Source: JBBQKQ01 sp043719155
GTDB taxonomy: Bacteria; Patescibacteriota; Minisyncoccia; Phycocordibacterales; UBA5272
Length of the DNA: 64,000 nucleotides
Direction: 5' to 3'
NCBI GenBank assembly: GCA_043719155.1
Contig: JAYSUJ010000024.1
Span: 1 to 64,000, forward strand
This document shows, in pieces, positions 1-8,611 of this stretch; the stretch's first letter is position 1, and each line of letters begins with the position of its first letter. A model generated the notes under the pieces. That model saw only the letters and a list, made by a program, of their open reading frames with translations, had not been told where the DNA came from and ran no database searches. Made by a program: the position numbers and the translations under genes.

Positions 1-525
1 TATATCTAGACCGGCCTTGGCGTCAATAAATTTGACCATCTCCACCCCCTCTTTTTCAATCCAAAAAATCTGCCCTTCAAGCTTGTCTATAGCTCTAGCA
101 AATTTTCCTTCCAGAGTTTTTGGATTTTCAAATTCTTCAAAAAGTTCGTCTATCTCTCTGGCGATAAAACTTGGGCTTTTAAGTTTTACATTTTTAACTG
201 CAGCTCTTTCTAAATCTTCATCGAGGCTTGTTTTTGCAACGGTTATAATGTCCCCTGTCTCTATCTCACCCATATCATGCATCATAATAATGCGTATAAC
301 TTTGGCAAAGTCCATTTTGTTTTCTGGGTCCTCTAAATCTTTGAAGTAATGAGCAAGGAAAATCATATTGCAAATATGCTCTGCTACTGACTGGGTTTGA
401 TGTTTTTCTTGTCTATCTAAATTGTAACGAATAACCTTATTAAGTCCATAAGTATATTTTAACTTTTTTATTTCTCCCAAAACATATTCATCTGTAAAAT
501 CTTCTAATTTAATTTCTTTTTTCAT
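1..525 (-). CDS. HD-domain hydrolase (YfbR/HD_3-like), 3' end cut by window
   Basis: Reading from the ATG at 525 down to base 1 gives 175 residues with no stop, so the C-terminus lies outside the window. The protein shows an HD phosphohydrolase pattern: a QSVAEHICNM helix with the first His, then MMHDMGEIETGD with the HD pair and the TGD found in YfbR-like 5'-deoxynucleotidases. The family hydrolyses nucleoside monophosphates or related phosphates in the cytosol; the substrate here is unknown. The start overlaps the upstream stop in an ATGA, so the two genes are probably translationally coupled. Confidence 0.75.
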   Translation of the reverse strand, partial: MKKEIKLEDFTDEYVLGEIKKLKYTYGLNKVIRYNLDRQEKHQTQSVAEHICNMIFLAHYFKDLEDPENKMDFAKVIRIIMMHDMGEIETGDIITVAKTSLDEDLERAAVKNVKLKSPSFIAREIDELFEEFENPKTLEGKFARAIDKLEGQIFWIEKEGVEMVKFIDAKAGLDI

Positions 526-998
526 ATCTTATTCGAATAATATATTTTTTTAAAACCTATTTTTTTTAATTGTTCCATAAATTCTATTTTGACCAAATTA
601 TAATAACCTAGATTAAAAAAATCTTGAGTAACCCAGAATGAAAAGTCTACTTCGTACTTTTTAGCATCTGCAATCTTAGAGCGAAAGTTCATAGGGTACA
701 AATATGCACAGCCAATATATTCACCTTTTTTATCTCTCAGCAAATACGCAAAACTACTTCCAAACTCAAATTCTCTTTGATGCCAAGAAAGATCTATTTT
801 GTTTTCCCTTAAACTTAGTTTTTTAGGGTTTGGCCAATCACCTGCTCCACCCCTTGTTTTCTTTATAAGTTTTTCACTTTCTAAAACATGTCCCAAATCC
901 TCCTCGGCATTTGACTCTTTTAACATTTCAGCAATAAAAGATTTACTATTAATTTTTTTGAGTATTTTTTTATTATCTGTATTTATTGGTATTATCAC
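522..998 (-). CDS. GNAT-like acetyltransferase-fold protein
   Basis: 158 residues. The second half has the order of a GNAT core: a strand SSFAYLLRDKKGEYIGCAYLYP, then a VDFSFWVTQDF strand and a helix LVKIEFMEQL, and a final strand with FKKIYYSN. This resembles acetyltransferases in which the acetyl-CoA loop follows the SFWV strand, but a clear R/QxxGxG/A loop is not visible (there is FFNLGYY instead), so activity is uncertain. It lies 12 bp downstream of ileS and overlaps the next gene by 4 bp, suggesting a three-gene transcript. Family is inferred from pattern only. Confidence 0.5.
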   Translation of the reverse strand: MIIPINTDNKKILKKINSKSFIAEMLKESNAEEDLGHVLESEKLIKKTRGGAGDWPNPKKLSLRENKIDLSWHQREFEFGSSFAYLLRDKKGEYIGCAYLYPMNFRSKIADAKKYEVDFSFWVTQDFFNLGYYNLVKIEFMEQLKKIGFKKIYYSNKI

Positions 999-1010
999 AA
1001 ATAATTTTAT

Positions 1011-4000
1011 TTACTTTAAAACAAGAAATTCAGGACCGAACGATATTTCTACCAAACCACACTCTTTTTGCAACTCAGATTTTTTAATTTCTATAACTTG
1101 TTTTTCAAAGTCTGAAAGTTTTTCATCTAGAACAATAGATACTCGGTCGGCAACTTTTAAACTTTCTTGTTTTCTCTTATCTTGAATCAGTCTCACCAGC
1201 TCTCTATACACACCTTCTATCTTTAAATCTTCGGTCAAGTTTGTATCCAGCTCACAATCTTTTCCAACAGTAACTGAGTCATCTGAGTCAGTAAATATTA
1301 TTTCTAAAATGTTTGTTTCATCTTTTATTTCTTGCAAATATTGTGACTCTGTTTTTAGAACATCATATTTCACAGTTTTAAAAGTTACTCTAGCCAGAGG
1401 CTGTCGTACTTTTAAACCAGCTTTTACACGCTCGTCCAAAATCCTAGTTACCATTTCTCTAGCCAACTCCATTTTATTTATACTCTCCACTTCTTCTACT
1501 TCCAAATCTGGACTTTCTCCCCAAGTTGTTAAATGTACTGAGATTGGCTCTAGGTCATTTTTAATTTCCTGCCAAATCATCTCTGCTGTAAAGGGCATGA
1601 TGGGTGCCAAAACTTTAGCAAAATTTTCCAAAACATACTTAGTAGTTTGCAACACTTCTTTTTTAATTTCTTCATTTTCAGATTTAAATCTGTCTCGAGA
1701 GCGGCGCAAATACCAAACCGACAAATCGTCAATAAATTTTTCAATAGGCCTGAAAGCTGCGTCAACAAAAAGTTGTTCAAAACCATTTGTAACCTGCGAT
1801 TTAACCTCTTTAAACCTGGCTAAAATAAATTTGTCAATCACGTTTTGGCTGCCACTTTCACCTAAAACTTGTACATCTTTTTGGCTATACATTTTGTAAA
1901 AGGAGAGCACATTTAAAAGTCTGGTTATATTTTTACTGTAAGCTTGGGCAACGAGCTGGTCTTTTAGCCTAAAAGGCTCACTTTTTACAACTGGCGAAGA
2001 AAGAATTAAATAGCGCAACGCATCCGACCCGTACATAGTTACTAACTCAATTGGGTCAGTATAATTTTTCAAACTCTTGGACATTTTCTTGCCATCATCG
2101 GCCATGATATGCCCTGAACAAATTACCGACTTAAATGGTGACTTTTCAAAAAGCCCAACTCCTAAAACCAGCATAGTGTAAAACCAGCCACGTGTTTGGT
2201 CCTGAGCCTCTGCTATAAAGTCGGCAGGAAAACTTTTATTGAATAGCTCTTGATTTTCAAAAGGATAGTGAAACTGAGCATAGGGCATGGACCCACTTTC
2301 AAACCAGCAGTCAAACACCCCACCTTCACGTCTCATTGGGTTTCCATTGTCATCATAAACTTTTAAGTTATCAATATGTGGCAAATGGAAATTTACAGCT
2401 CCCAACTCATCGGTAGGCAATGGTTTCCAGTCAAGTACTATCGCTTCACAGTTTTTAGCATTGTGCCAAACTGGCAAATTTTTAGTTCCAACCTCAAAAA
2501 GCTCAGCATTGTTTCTTGAAAGAAGACAAGCAATCGGGGATTTATGAGTTACAAGGACAATTGTTTTTCCTTCATATTTATCCTCTAGCTCAGTTATCAA
2601 GCTTGCCACTCTATTTTGTACATCTATTTTTGTTTCATCTGCACCAGACATTTTATGATGTAAGTAATTTATACCCACGTTTTCTTTATAAAATTGCCCC
2701 CAACTTTTTCCATTATTACTTTCACCCACTTGCCACTCCTTTAGCCTATCATCACTCAAAATACTTTCTTTCTGCAGCCCCAAACTACTTGCTAAAATCT
2801 CGGCTGTCTCTGTTGTTCTTTTGTATGGAGAAGATAAGATAACGACATCTTCGGCACTAATTCCTCTTTTTTGTAAGGAGAGGCTAGGTGAGGTAGACAA
2901 AATTTTTGCCTGTTCTTTTCCGTTTGCATTCAAACTTTTATCCTGACCCAAAACCACATCTATGTAACCTGCAGCTAAAACATTTGCATTTTCTGTATCT
3001 ACACTTTTATTGGCATCGGTTTCTCCGTGTCGTACCAGAATGTATTTATTTTTAGCCTTAGTTCTAGTTTGTAAATCTTTTAGAGAGGATGGGATGAAAG
3101 TTTCCAAGACCCCCCCTAGCCCCCCCTTATCAAGGGTGGGAACAGTACGCCAAACTGGTAATGGTGCGCCCCAATATCGGTTACGAGAAAGTGCCCAGTC
3201 ACGAGCCCCTTCTAACCATTGCCCCATGCGGCCATCTCGCACATTTTCTGGTACCCAGTACACTTTTTTATTTTCATTTACCAAATTTTCTCGCATCTTA
3301 GAAACTGCGACAAACCAACTACTAGTTGCATAGTTTAGTAGCGGTGTATCACAACGCCAACAAAGTGGATAGGAATGTGTGATCACTTCGGTTTTTAAAA
3401 TTTTATTTTGTGCAGCTAAATATTCACACACTTTTTTATCTGTGGCCTGAGTTTCCCCTTTCCATTTAACTCTTTCTCCTCTAAAATCTACCACTTCATC
3501 TTTAAAACGACCGTCCATACTAACATGCAAAATAGTTGGCACATTGTTTTGCATTGCCAAGTTATAGTCGTCTTCTCCAAAGGCCGGCGCCTCGTGAGCA
3601 ATACCCGTACCGGCTGTATCGGTCACAAAGTCAGCATGCCAAACTTTATAAATATTTTGTCCATTACTTTCACCAAAAGAATTTTTTAATTTTCCGATTT
3701 CAATGTCATTATTATAGTAATCAAAAACTGGTTTGTACTTTTTTCCGATTAATTCTTGACCTAAAAACTCACTCAAAATTTCTACAACTTTTCCTTCTTT
3801 ATTTTCAAAGACCTTTTCCACCAAATTCTTTGCCACAACAAAAATCTGATTATCATATTTCAACTCCACATAACTCAGGCTTTTATTTACAGCAATTGCG
3901 GTGTTACCTGGCAAAGTCCATGGCGTAGTTGTCCAAGCCAATAAACTTACAGGCAAGTCTCCCACCTTTTCTCCCACCAGCTCAAACTTTGCATAAACAG

Positions 4001-4601
4001 AAATATCCTTTACGTCAGCATAACCTAAAGCAACTTCACTTGCTGCTAGTGGTGTCTCGCATCTGGGGCAAACATGCATAACTTTAAAACCTTCATACGC
4101 CAAACCTTTTTTGTATAATTCTGAAAAAGCCCACCAACAACTTTCGGTATAGGTGTTTGAAAGAGTCATATATCTATTTTCCATGTCTACCCAGCGTCCA
4201 ATACGAGGTATTATTTTTTTCCACTCATCTTCGTATCTTAAAACCGAGTCAGTCGCCGCTTTGGTAAATTTTCCAACTCCAAAGTTTTCAATGTCGGCTT
4301 TATTTTTAAAACCAAGTTCTTTTTCTATTAAATTTTCAATCGGCAAGCCATGAGTGTCCCAACCCCAAACCCGCCTAACATACTTACCTTTCATGGTTTG
4401 GTAACGTGGAATAGAGTCTTTCAAGTAACTCTGTAACAAGTGCCCATGATGTGGCATACCTGTAGCAAAAGGAGGTCCATCGTAAAAAGTAAAAGTAGGG
4501 TTGCCTTTATTTTCAAAAAGCGACTTTTCAAATATTTTATTTTTACCCCAAAACTCTAGTATTTCCAGCTCTTTTTCATTGATAGTTTTTTGTTCTTTCA
4601 T
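1011..4601 (-). CDS. ileS: Isoleucyl-tRNA synthetase with inserted histidine-phosphatase domain
   Basis: 1196-residue class I synthetase that charges tRNA-Ile. The HIGH-type site is PHHGH near residue 50, the WTTTPWTLPGNTA editing-domain signature is near 223, and KMSKS is at about 839 followed by the anticodon-binding domain. Directly after RYWGAPLPVWR (about residue 485) the usual short linker is replaced by about 230 residues. Within these, 519-725 form a phosphoglycerate-mutase/histidine-phosphatase domain: LVRHGE, the SSPYKRTTETA arginine helix and VTHKS. The synthetase fold then resumes. Two palindromic repeats also lie within this added part. A TATTAT box six nt before the ATG suggests a leaderless transcript. 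Confidence 0.95.
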   Translation of the reverse strand: MKEQKTINEKELEILEFWGKNKIFEKSLFENKGNPTFTFYDGPPFATGMPHHGHLLQSYLKDSIPRYQTMKGKYVRRVWGWDTHGLPIENLIEKELGFKNKADIENFGVGKFTKAATDSVLRYEDEWKKIIPRIGRWVDMENRYMTLSNTYTESCWWAFSELYKKGLAYEGFKVMHVCPRCETPLAASEVALGYADVKDISVYAKFELVGEKVGDLPVSLLAWTTTPWTLPGNTAIAVNKSLSYVELKYDNQIFVVAKNLVEKVFENKEGKVVEILSEFLGQELIGKKYKPVFDYYNNDIEIGKLKNSFGESNGQNIYKVWHADFVTDTAGTGIAHEAPAFGEDDYNLAMQNNVPTILHVSMDGRFKDEVVDFRGERVKWKGETQATDKKVCEYLAAQNKILKTEVITHSYPLCWRCDTPLLNYATSSWFVAVSKMRENLVNENKKVYWVPENVRDGRMGQWLEGARDWALSRNRYWGAPLPVWRTVPTLDKGGLGGVLETFIPSSLKDLQTRTKAKNKYILVRHGETDANKSVDTENANVLAAGYIDVVLGQDKSLNANGKEQAKILSTSPSLSLQKRGISAEDVVILSSPYKRTTETAEILASSLGLQKESILSDDRLKEWQVGESNNGKSWGQFYKENVGINYLHHKMSGADETKIDVQNRVASLITELEDKYEGKTIVLVTHKSPIACLLSRNNAELFEVGTKNLPVWHNAKNCEAIVLDWKPLPTDELGAVNFHLPHIDNLKVYDDNGNPMRREGGVFDCWFESGSMPYAQFHYPFENQELFNKSFPADFIAEAQDQTRGWFYTMLVLGVGLFEKSPFKSVICSGHIMADDGKKMSKSLKNYTDPIELVTMYGSDALRYLILSSPVVKSEPFRLKDQLVAQAYSKNITRLLNVLSFYKMYSQKDVQVLGESGSQNVIDKFILARFKEVKSQVTNGFEQLFVDAAFRPIEKFIDDLSVWYLRRSRDRFKSENEEIKKEVLQTTKYVLENFAKVLAPIMPFTAEMIWQEIKNDLEPISVHLTTWGESPDLEVEEVESINKMELAREMVTRILDERVKAGLKVRQPLARVTFKTVKYDVLKTESQYLQEIKDETNILEIIFTDSDDSVTVGKDCELDTNLTEDLKIEGVYRELVRLIQDKRKQESLKVADRVSIVLDEKLSDFEKQVIEIKKSELQKECGLVEISFGPEFLVLK
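2861..2898 (+). repeat. Palindromic repeat in coding sequence, copy A
   Basis: Plus-strand core GTAAGGAGAGGCTAGGTGAGG preceded by a CCTCTTTTTT half; it folds as an imperfect hairpin with a GGTGAGG tail. It lies in frame inside the histidine-phosphatase part of ileS, adding roughly the residues SPSLSLQKRG. The same core recurs at 5371 and 6631. Confidence 0.8.
3107..3141 (-). repeat. Palindromic repeat in coding sequence, copy D (diverged, opposite orientation)
   Basis: On the minus strand it reads CCCACCCTTGATAAGGGG, then GGGCTAGGGGGGG. The layout matches copies A-C (C-rich arm, CTT..TAAGG centre, GGCTAGG tail), but it is more GC-rich. It encodes TLDKGGLGGVL at the junction where the extra domain of ileS begins. 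Confidence 0.65.
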
Positions 4602-4607
4602 TATCTC

Positions 4608-4613
4608 ATAATA
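4608..4613 (-). promoter_or_regulatory. -10 box of ileS, six nt from the ATG
   Basis: TATTAT preceded by TGC (extended -10). The spacing to the ATG at 4601 is six nt, so transcription would begin at or next to the start codon. No Shine-Dalgarno sequence is present. Confidence 0.55.
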
Positions 4614-4645
4614 GCAGAAAAAAAATCTATTTTCAAACTACATGA

Positions 4646-5077
4646 TTAGGGCCAAGCTGGTGGAGTAGCCCCACGACAAGCTTTCCAGTTTTTAGTATTT
4701 GTGGAGTCAACCAAATCAGGCTGAGAAGTGTTTTTGAAAATACTTCCCACCGCCCCTACACAATAACTTTTAAAGTCTGTAGTGTTGACGGAATACTTGT
4801 AACTACTTACACCCCCACTTGTAGAGTCGCTTGGTAATTTATTTAAAAAAACAGGCATCAACTCCTCTTTTGTGGCAGGATATTTTCCATTCACACTTTT
4901 AAAAGCTTCAAGCGCTAGCTGGTAGTCTCGTATCCCGGCCAAGTGTGAAGTGTCCTGAGCTTTTTGACGAACCGAAGTTAAGCCGTAGACAGCAATACCA
5001 CTTAAAATACTTATAATTGTTATTACCACCATAAGCTCTATTAAAGTAAAGCCTAAAAGTTTTTGTTTTTTTAACAT
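4646..5077 (-). CDS. Type IV pilin-like protein (GspG/PilA type)
   Basis: 143 residues. A short basic leader MLKKQKLLG is followed by FTLIELMVVITIISILSGIAVYGL, the class III prepilin signal: cleavage after Gly9, mature Phe1 and Glu5, hydrophobic helix. The C-terminal globular part has two Cys (about 110 and 134) that may form the D-loop disulfide. It would be processed by a prepilin peptidase and assembled into a pilus or pseudopilus. No other pilus gene is nearby. The start codon is preceded by TATACT at a spacing of six nt (5084-5089), suggesting a leaderless mRNA. Confidence 0.9.
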   Translation of the reverse strand: MLKKQKLLGFTLIELMVVITIISILSGIAVYGLTSVRQKAQDTSHLAGIRDYQLALEAFKSVNGKYPATKEELMPVFLNKLPSDSTSGGVSSYKYSVNTTDFKSYCVGAVGSIFKNTSQPDLVDSTNTKNWKACRGATPPAWP

Positions 5078-5107
5078 TGTGAAAGTATACTACAAACTAT
5101 ATTTAAC

Positions 5108-6862
5108 TTACATTTTTTCTGGGGCGTTTATACCCAAAATATATAAACCCTTTTTTAAAGTATCTTTAGCTAAACTAGTCAGATGTAAATTGTACCGAGT
5201 ATTTTCTAAATTATTTTCATCAATAATTTTCTGTTGTGCATAAAAAGAGTTGAACTCGCTTGCCAGCTCGAACAGATATTTTATGAGTTTTTGAGGTGCA
5301 ATTTCTACTGCGGCAATATTTAAAATAAAATCAAATTGTAAAACTTTTCTTTCTATTTTACTTGTACTAAACTCCTCTCCTTTGTAAGGAGAGGCTGGGT
5401 GAGGTAGAGACAGTCCTCTCTCCAACAAACTCGCACATCTAGCATGGGTATAACAAAGGTAAGGTCCAGAGTCTCCCTCAAAACTACTTGCCCTCTCTGG
5501 GTCAAAATCTATATTTACACCAGGTTTACTTCGCAAAATTGCAATTCTGAGAGCTGAAAGGGCGATTTCTTTTTGTAATTTTTCTTTTTCTAAACTATTT
5601 AAATTTGCTACCCTCTCGTCACTTCGCTCACACACGTCTTCATAAACTGCATTTATAACCTCTTCTGCACTTGGCACCCCCCCAAGTCGGCTCGACATTT
5701 TTTTTCCTTTAAAGGTCATTCGTCCGTGCGGCACGTGTATACTTTTTTCAACCCAGTTTTCATTTATTTTTTTCGCCGCATCTAAGACCAATCGAAAATG
5801 TGGAGACTGCTCATTGTCAGTTATAAAAAAAGAAAAGTCAGGGTTGTATTTTTTAAACTTTAGATCCAGTAGACCAATGTCTTTGGCGGCATAGGTCGGG
5901 TTACCCTCGCTATTTATAAAAACTCCTGTATTTATGTCTTTTCTATTTTCGCCTGGGACGTAGATTATTGCTCCTTCACTTTGTTGAAAAATTACTGGTA
6001 CATTTTCTATCACAATTTCCTTACCTCTCACCCCAGCCTCTGACTCAAAAATGAAACCCTCAAAATTGGATTCTAGCTTTTTGGCCATTTCGTAAAAATA
6101 GTCTAAATTTATTTTCTTAGCATATTCATAAATCTCCACATCTTCGCTTTCTACTTTTCCATATAGATTGTTGGAAATATTCTTTACTTTTCTTATCTCG
6201 TCCTCTTTTTTTTCCTCTTCAAATTTTTTAAATTCTTTTACACCTCGCACATAAGTTTCCCCTAAATATTTTACAGCTTCATCTATGTGTTCTTTTTTTT
6301 TCAAAAACTCTAGACCACCGTCCAACTTTATTATATAAATTGCCTTAGCTATGCCAATAGAAATGTCGGATGGATAGGAAATATCTGTAACTTTTGCCCC
6401 CATTTCTTTCATTATTCTAGTTATGAACTCGCCAGTAAAGTTGTTCATTAAATGCCCAACCGTAAAAGGTTTAAATAGATTTATAGAAGTATGCTCCACT
6501 AAAACTTTTTTACCAAAATATTTTAGATTTACATATTTCACTTTTTCACTTTTTACAAATTCTGACTTTAAGTAAAAGTTTATAAAGCCCGGCATTTTAA
6601 ACTCTAACCTTTCGGCTATTGCATTTTTTTCTTCTCCTTTGTAAGGAGAGGTTAGGTGAGGCAGCAAAATATCAAACACTTCTTTCGGGGCTTTCTTTAG
6701 AATTTTACTCGCAACCAAACATACGTTACTGGTCACATCTCCGTGTTCAAGCTCTGGCACATCTACAGTGAAATTTACCTTTTGAAACTCTAACCCCAAC
6801 TCCAAAAAAACTTTTTCCAAGCTTTTTTCTATTTCTTGTTTTATGTTATCTAAATAGTTCAT
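5108..6862 (-). CDS. argS: Arginyl-tRNA synthetase
   Basis: 584 residues, the usual length for ArgRS. It has an N-terminal Arg_S_N domain (ELEHGDVTSNVCLVASKI), a HIGH-type site in NLFKPFTVGHLMN near residue 130, a KKMSSRLGG KMSKS loop near 388, and the C-terminal DALR helices ending LYILGINAPEKM. It charges tRNA-Arg in the cytosol. Two copies of the palindromic repeat lie in frame, one in the N-terminal domain (LPHLTSPYKGEEK) and one in the anticodon-binding domain (LPHPASPYKGEEF). The upstream leader is about 30 nt, T-rich, with no clear Shine-Dalgarno sequence. Confidence 0.95.
   Translation of the reverse strand: MNYLDNIKQEIEKSLEKVFLELGLEFQKVNFTVDVPELEHGDVTSNVCLVASKILKKAPKEVFDILLPHLTSPYKGEEKNAIAERLEFKMPGFINFYLKSEFVKSEKVKYVNLKYFGKKVLVEHTSINLFKPFTVGHLMNNFTGEFITRIMKEMGAKVTDISYPSDISIGIAKAIYIIKLDGGLEFLKKKEHIDEAVKYLGETYVRGVKEFKKFEEEKKEDEIRKVKNISNNLYGKVESEDVEIYEYAKKINLDYFYEMAKKLESNFEGFIFESEAGVRGKEIVIENVPVIFQQSEGAIIYVPGENRKDINTGVFINSEGNPTYAAKDIGLLDLKFKKYNPDFSFFITDNEQSPHFRLVLDAAKKINENWVEKSIHVPHGRMTFKGKKMSSRLGGVPSAEEVINAVYEDVCERSDERVANLNSLEKEKLQKEIALSALRIAILRSKPGVNIDFDPERASSFEGDSGPYLCYTHARCASLLERGLSLPHPASPYKGEEFSTSKIERKVLQFDFILNIAAVEIAPQKLIKYLFELASEFNSFYAQQKIIDENNLENTRYNLHLTSLAKDTLKKGLYILGINAPEKM
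5371..5408 (+). repeat. Palindromic repeat in coding sequence, copy B
   Basis: CTCCTCTCC TTTGTAA GGAGAGG followed by a CTGGGTGAGGTAGA tail. The two arms are complementary. It is read in frame in argS as LSLPHPASPYKGEEF. Confidence 0.8.
6631..6664 (+). repeat. Palindromic repeat in coding sequence, copy C
   Basis: CTTCTCC TTTGTAA GGAGAGG followed by a TTAGGTGAGGCAG tail; close in sequence to copy B. It is read in argS in the same frame as copy B, giving LLPHLTSPYKGEEK. Confidence 0.8.
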
Positions 6863-6896
6863 CTTTTTTTCTGGTTTTTCTTTTTACATTTTACCA

Positions 6897-6939
6897 CAAA
6901 AAAGACTCCCCCACGTTTTGCAACGCGAGAGAGCCAGTC
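6897..6939 (-). terminator. Probable terminator after the 94-residue secreted protein
   Basis: On the minus strand, complementary GACT/AGTC ends, CTCTC/GGGAG and CGTT/AACG segments form a stem, followed by six T. The stem is imperfect. Confidence 0.45.
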
Positions 6940-6952
6940 GTCCAAAGAGATC

Positions 6953-7237
6953 TTAGAAACGGTTTGTAATATGACCGTCGGGCTCGACAGAGACTTTCGT
7001 CCCAACCTTTGCCTGTTTTGGCCAAACAACGACCTTAGTCGTCGAACCGTCAGGGAAACGAAGAGTCACCTCTTCGCCCATGCAGCTCAGGCTCATCACC
7101 CGGCACTGCCTTTCCAGATCGTAAATCGGTCCTTGGACACTTTCAACCACTCCCTCCCGAGTCTTCACCTCCTGTCCGTTGGACGAGGTGGTGCCGACTG
7201 CGAGAAAGGCAACTACTGCGAGGACATGACGAATCAT
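6953..7237 (-). CDS. Small secreted protein of unknown function
   Basis: 94 residues. An N-terminal signal peptide MIRHVLAVVAFLAVGTTSSNGQ is followed by a compact domain VVESVQGPIYDLERQCRVMSL with two Cys, then a beta-rich part EEVTLRFPDGSTTKVVVWP. I do not recognise a family. The start has an AAAGGA ribosome binding site eight nt upstream, unlike most neighbours, and codons are GC-richer. It has its own terminator and lies between argS and an MFS gene, so it looks like a self-contained inserted cassette. Function cannot be inferred beyond export. Confidence 0.7.
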   Translation of the reverse strand: MIRHVLAVVAFLAVGTTSSNGQEVKTREGVVESVQGPIYDLERQCRVMSLSCMGEEVTLRFPDGSTTKVVVWPKQAKVGTKVSVEPDGHITNRF

Positions 7238-7289
7238 GTTGTATCCTTTTGGTTTGTGTGGTAGATAATCTAAATAATAACAGAAATAT

Positions 7290-8543
7290 TCATTTTGTCA
7301 AGCTCTTGTCCCCCTTCCCAGAAGGGGGACAAGAGTAGAGAAGAAGCGCAACACACAGGACGACAGATGCAAATATGGTAGAAATTTTTACCCCAAATCT
7401 TTCACTCATGAAACCAACGTACAAACCACCTATGGAGCCAGTACCAATAATTGCCATGGACCAAAGAGAAGTGACTAGTCCAAGCATCTTTTCTTTACTA
7501 TTAAGCATAACTAAAGCATTTGCCGTATTACCCATCAAAATTCCCAAAAACCCAGTCAGTAAAACGAAAAGCAGAAAGAAAGGAAAAGTTAGAGGTAGGG
7601 CCAAACAACCGAAAACCATAATAAGCAGAAAGCCTAATTTTTTTACTTTAATTTGACTCACATTTCTGTCTTGGGCCCCGTATATACCACCCAACACACA
7701 GCCAACGCTATAAAAAGTAATAATAGTAGCATAGGACAAGGCGTTGCCACTAAAAATTTGCTTGATGAAAATTGGTGCTAAAGTTTGAATTATTAAAATA
7801 AAAGTCCCAACAACCCCCAAAAGAAGTAAGGTATCCCTTACGACTAAATTTCGCCAAATTTCTTTTAAATTTTTTATTAAACTTTTTTCTTCTTTTTCTT
7901 TTTCCTTCTCTGTTTCTGAGTTTTTTTCTATTTGGTTAAATTCACTCTTATTCATTTTTAAAATTAGAAAAATAGCAGCTAAAAAAGAACAGGCATTTAG
8001 TAAGAAACACCAAGCTGCCCCAAATGCTGCCAAAACTATGCCTGAAATAATTGGACCAATAATTCTACCTAAACCATTTATGGTTGAAAAAAGCGATATA
8101 GCATTTTTAGTTTCGGATTTTGGTATAAGCCTGTACCTTAAAGATTGACGAACTGGGGCATCAATAACACGCAGCATTCCAGCCCAAAGTGCACTTGCGT
8201 ATAAGAAATAAATATTTAGACCACCGGTAAACAGGAGGCAAGCAACAAAAAATGGCATCAGAAATTGCAGAAATTGCACAATTAAAACTGTTTTATACTT
8301 TGGCAAACTGTCCACAATGTGTCCTCCAAATATCCCAAACACCAAAAGTGGCAAAAATTGTAAGGCAGTTATGATTCCCAAGGTTTCAGCCGAGCCTGTA
8401 ATTTCATAGGCTAGCCAATTTAAAGCAATTGCCTGAACCCAAGAACCGGTTATGGACACAAATTGGGCAGCTATATACAGTCTAAAATTTCTATACTTAA
8501 GTGAGGAGGTAATTTTTTGAAAAATACTAGAAATTTTAAGCAT
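7290..8543 (-). CDS. MFS transporter (enterobactin-exporter/MFS_3 type)
   Basis: 417 residues with about 12 hydrophobic segments and a charged central loop (NQIEKNSETEKEKEKEEKS) between the two six-helix halves. The opening FRLYIAAQFVSITGSWVQAIALNWLAYEITGSAETLGIITALQFLPLLVFG is typical of EntS/MFS_3 exporters, as is DAPVRQSLRYRLIPK in the first loop. It probably exports a small molecule; the substrate is unknown. A TAGAAT box lies six nt before the ATG. The last 14 codons contain a perfect 15-bp hairpin, so the C-terminal tail PPSGKGDKSLTK may have been added by a repeat insertion. Confidence 0.88.
   Translation of the reverse strand: MLKISSIFQKITSSLKYRNFRLYIAAQFVSITGSWVQAIALNWLAYEITGSAETLGIITALQFLPLLVFGIFGGHIVDSLPKYKTVLIVQFLQFLMPFFVACLLFTGGLNIYFLYASALWAGMLRVIDAPVRQSLRYRLIPKSETKNAISLFSTINGLGRIIGPIISGIVLAAFGAAWCFLLNACSFLAAIFLILKMNKSEFNQIEKNSETEKEKEKEEKSLIKNLKEIWRNLVVRDTLLLLGVVGTFILIIQTLAPIFIKQIFSGNALSYATIITFYSVGCVLGGIYGAQDRNVSQIKVKKLGFLLIMVFGCLALPLTFPFFLLFVLLTGFLGILMGNTANALVMLNSKEKMLGLVTSLWSMAIIGTGSIGGLYVGFMSERFGVKISTIFASVVLCVALLLYSCPPSGKGDKSLTK
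7303..7335. repeat. Perfect 15-bp inverted repeat at the 3' end of the MFS gene
   Basis: CTCTTGTCCCCCTTC pairs perfectly with GAAGGGGGACAAGAG around a CCA loop. It lies inside the last codons of the MFS gene and has no T-run after it. It could be a terminator-like stem or a relative of the GC-rich palindrome at 3107. Confidence 0.7.
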
Positions 8544-8562
8544 CTAAACATTCTACCATAAC

Positions 8563-8592
8563 AAAAAACTTATCTTTGCAGATAAGTTTTTT
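8563..8592 (-). terminator. Terminator after rplK
   Basis: AAAAAACTTATC and GATAAGTTTTTT form a perfect stem around TTTGCA with a T-run. It follows the rplK stop and precedes the MFS promoter. Confidence 0.85.
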
Positions 8593-8611
8593 GTTTGTAA
8601 ATTCTTAAACT

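Noticed and set aside
1309..1899. 196-residue plus-strand frame opposite ileS
   Set aside because: Antisense shadow of a well-supported synthetase with no start signal or domain.
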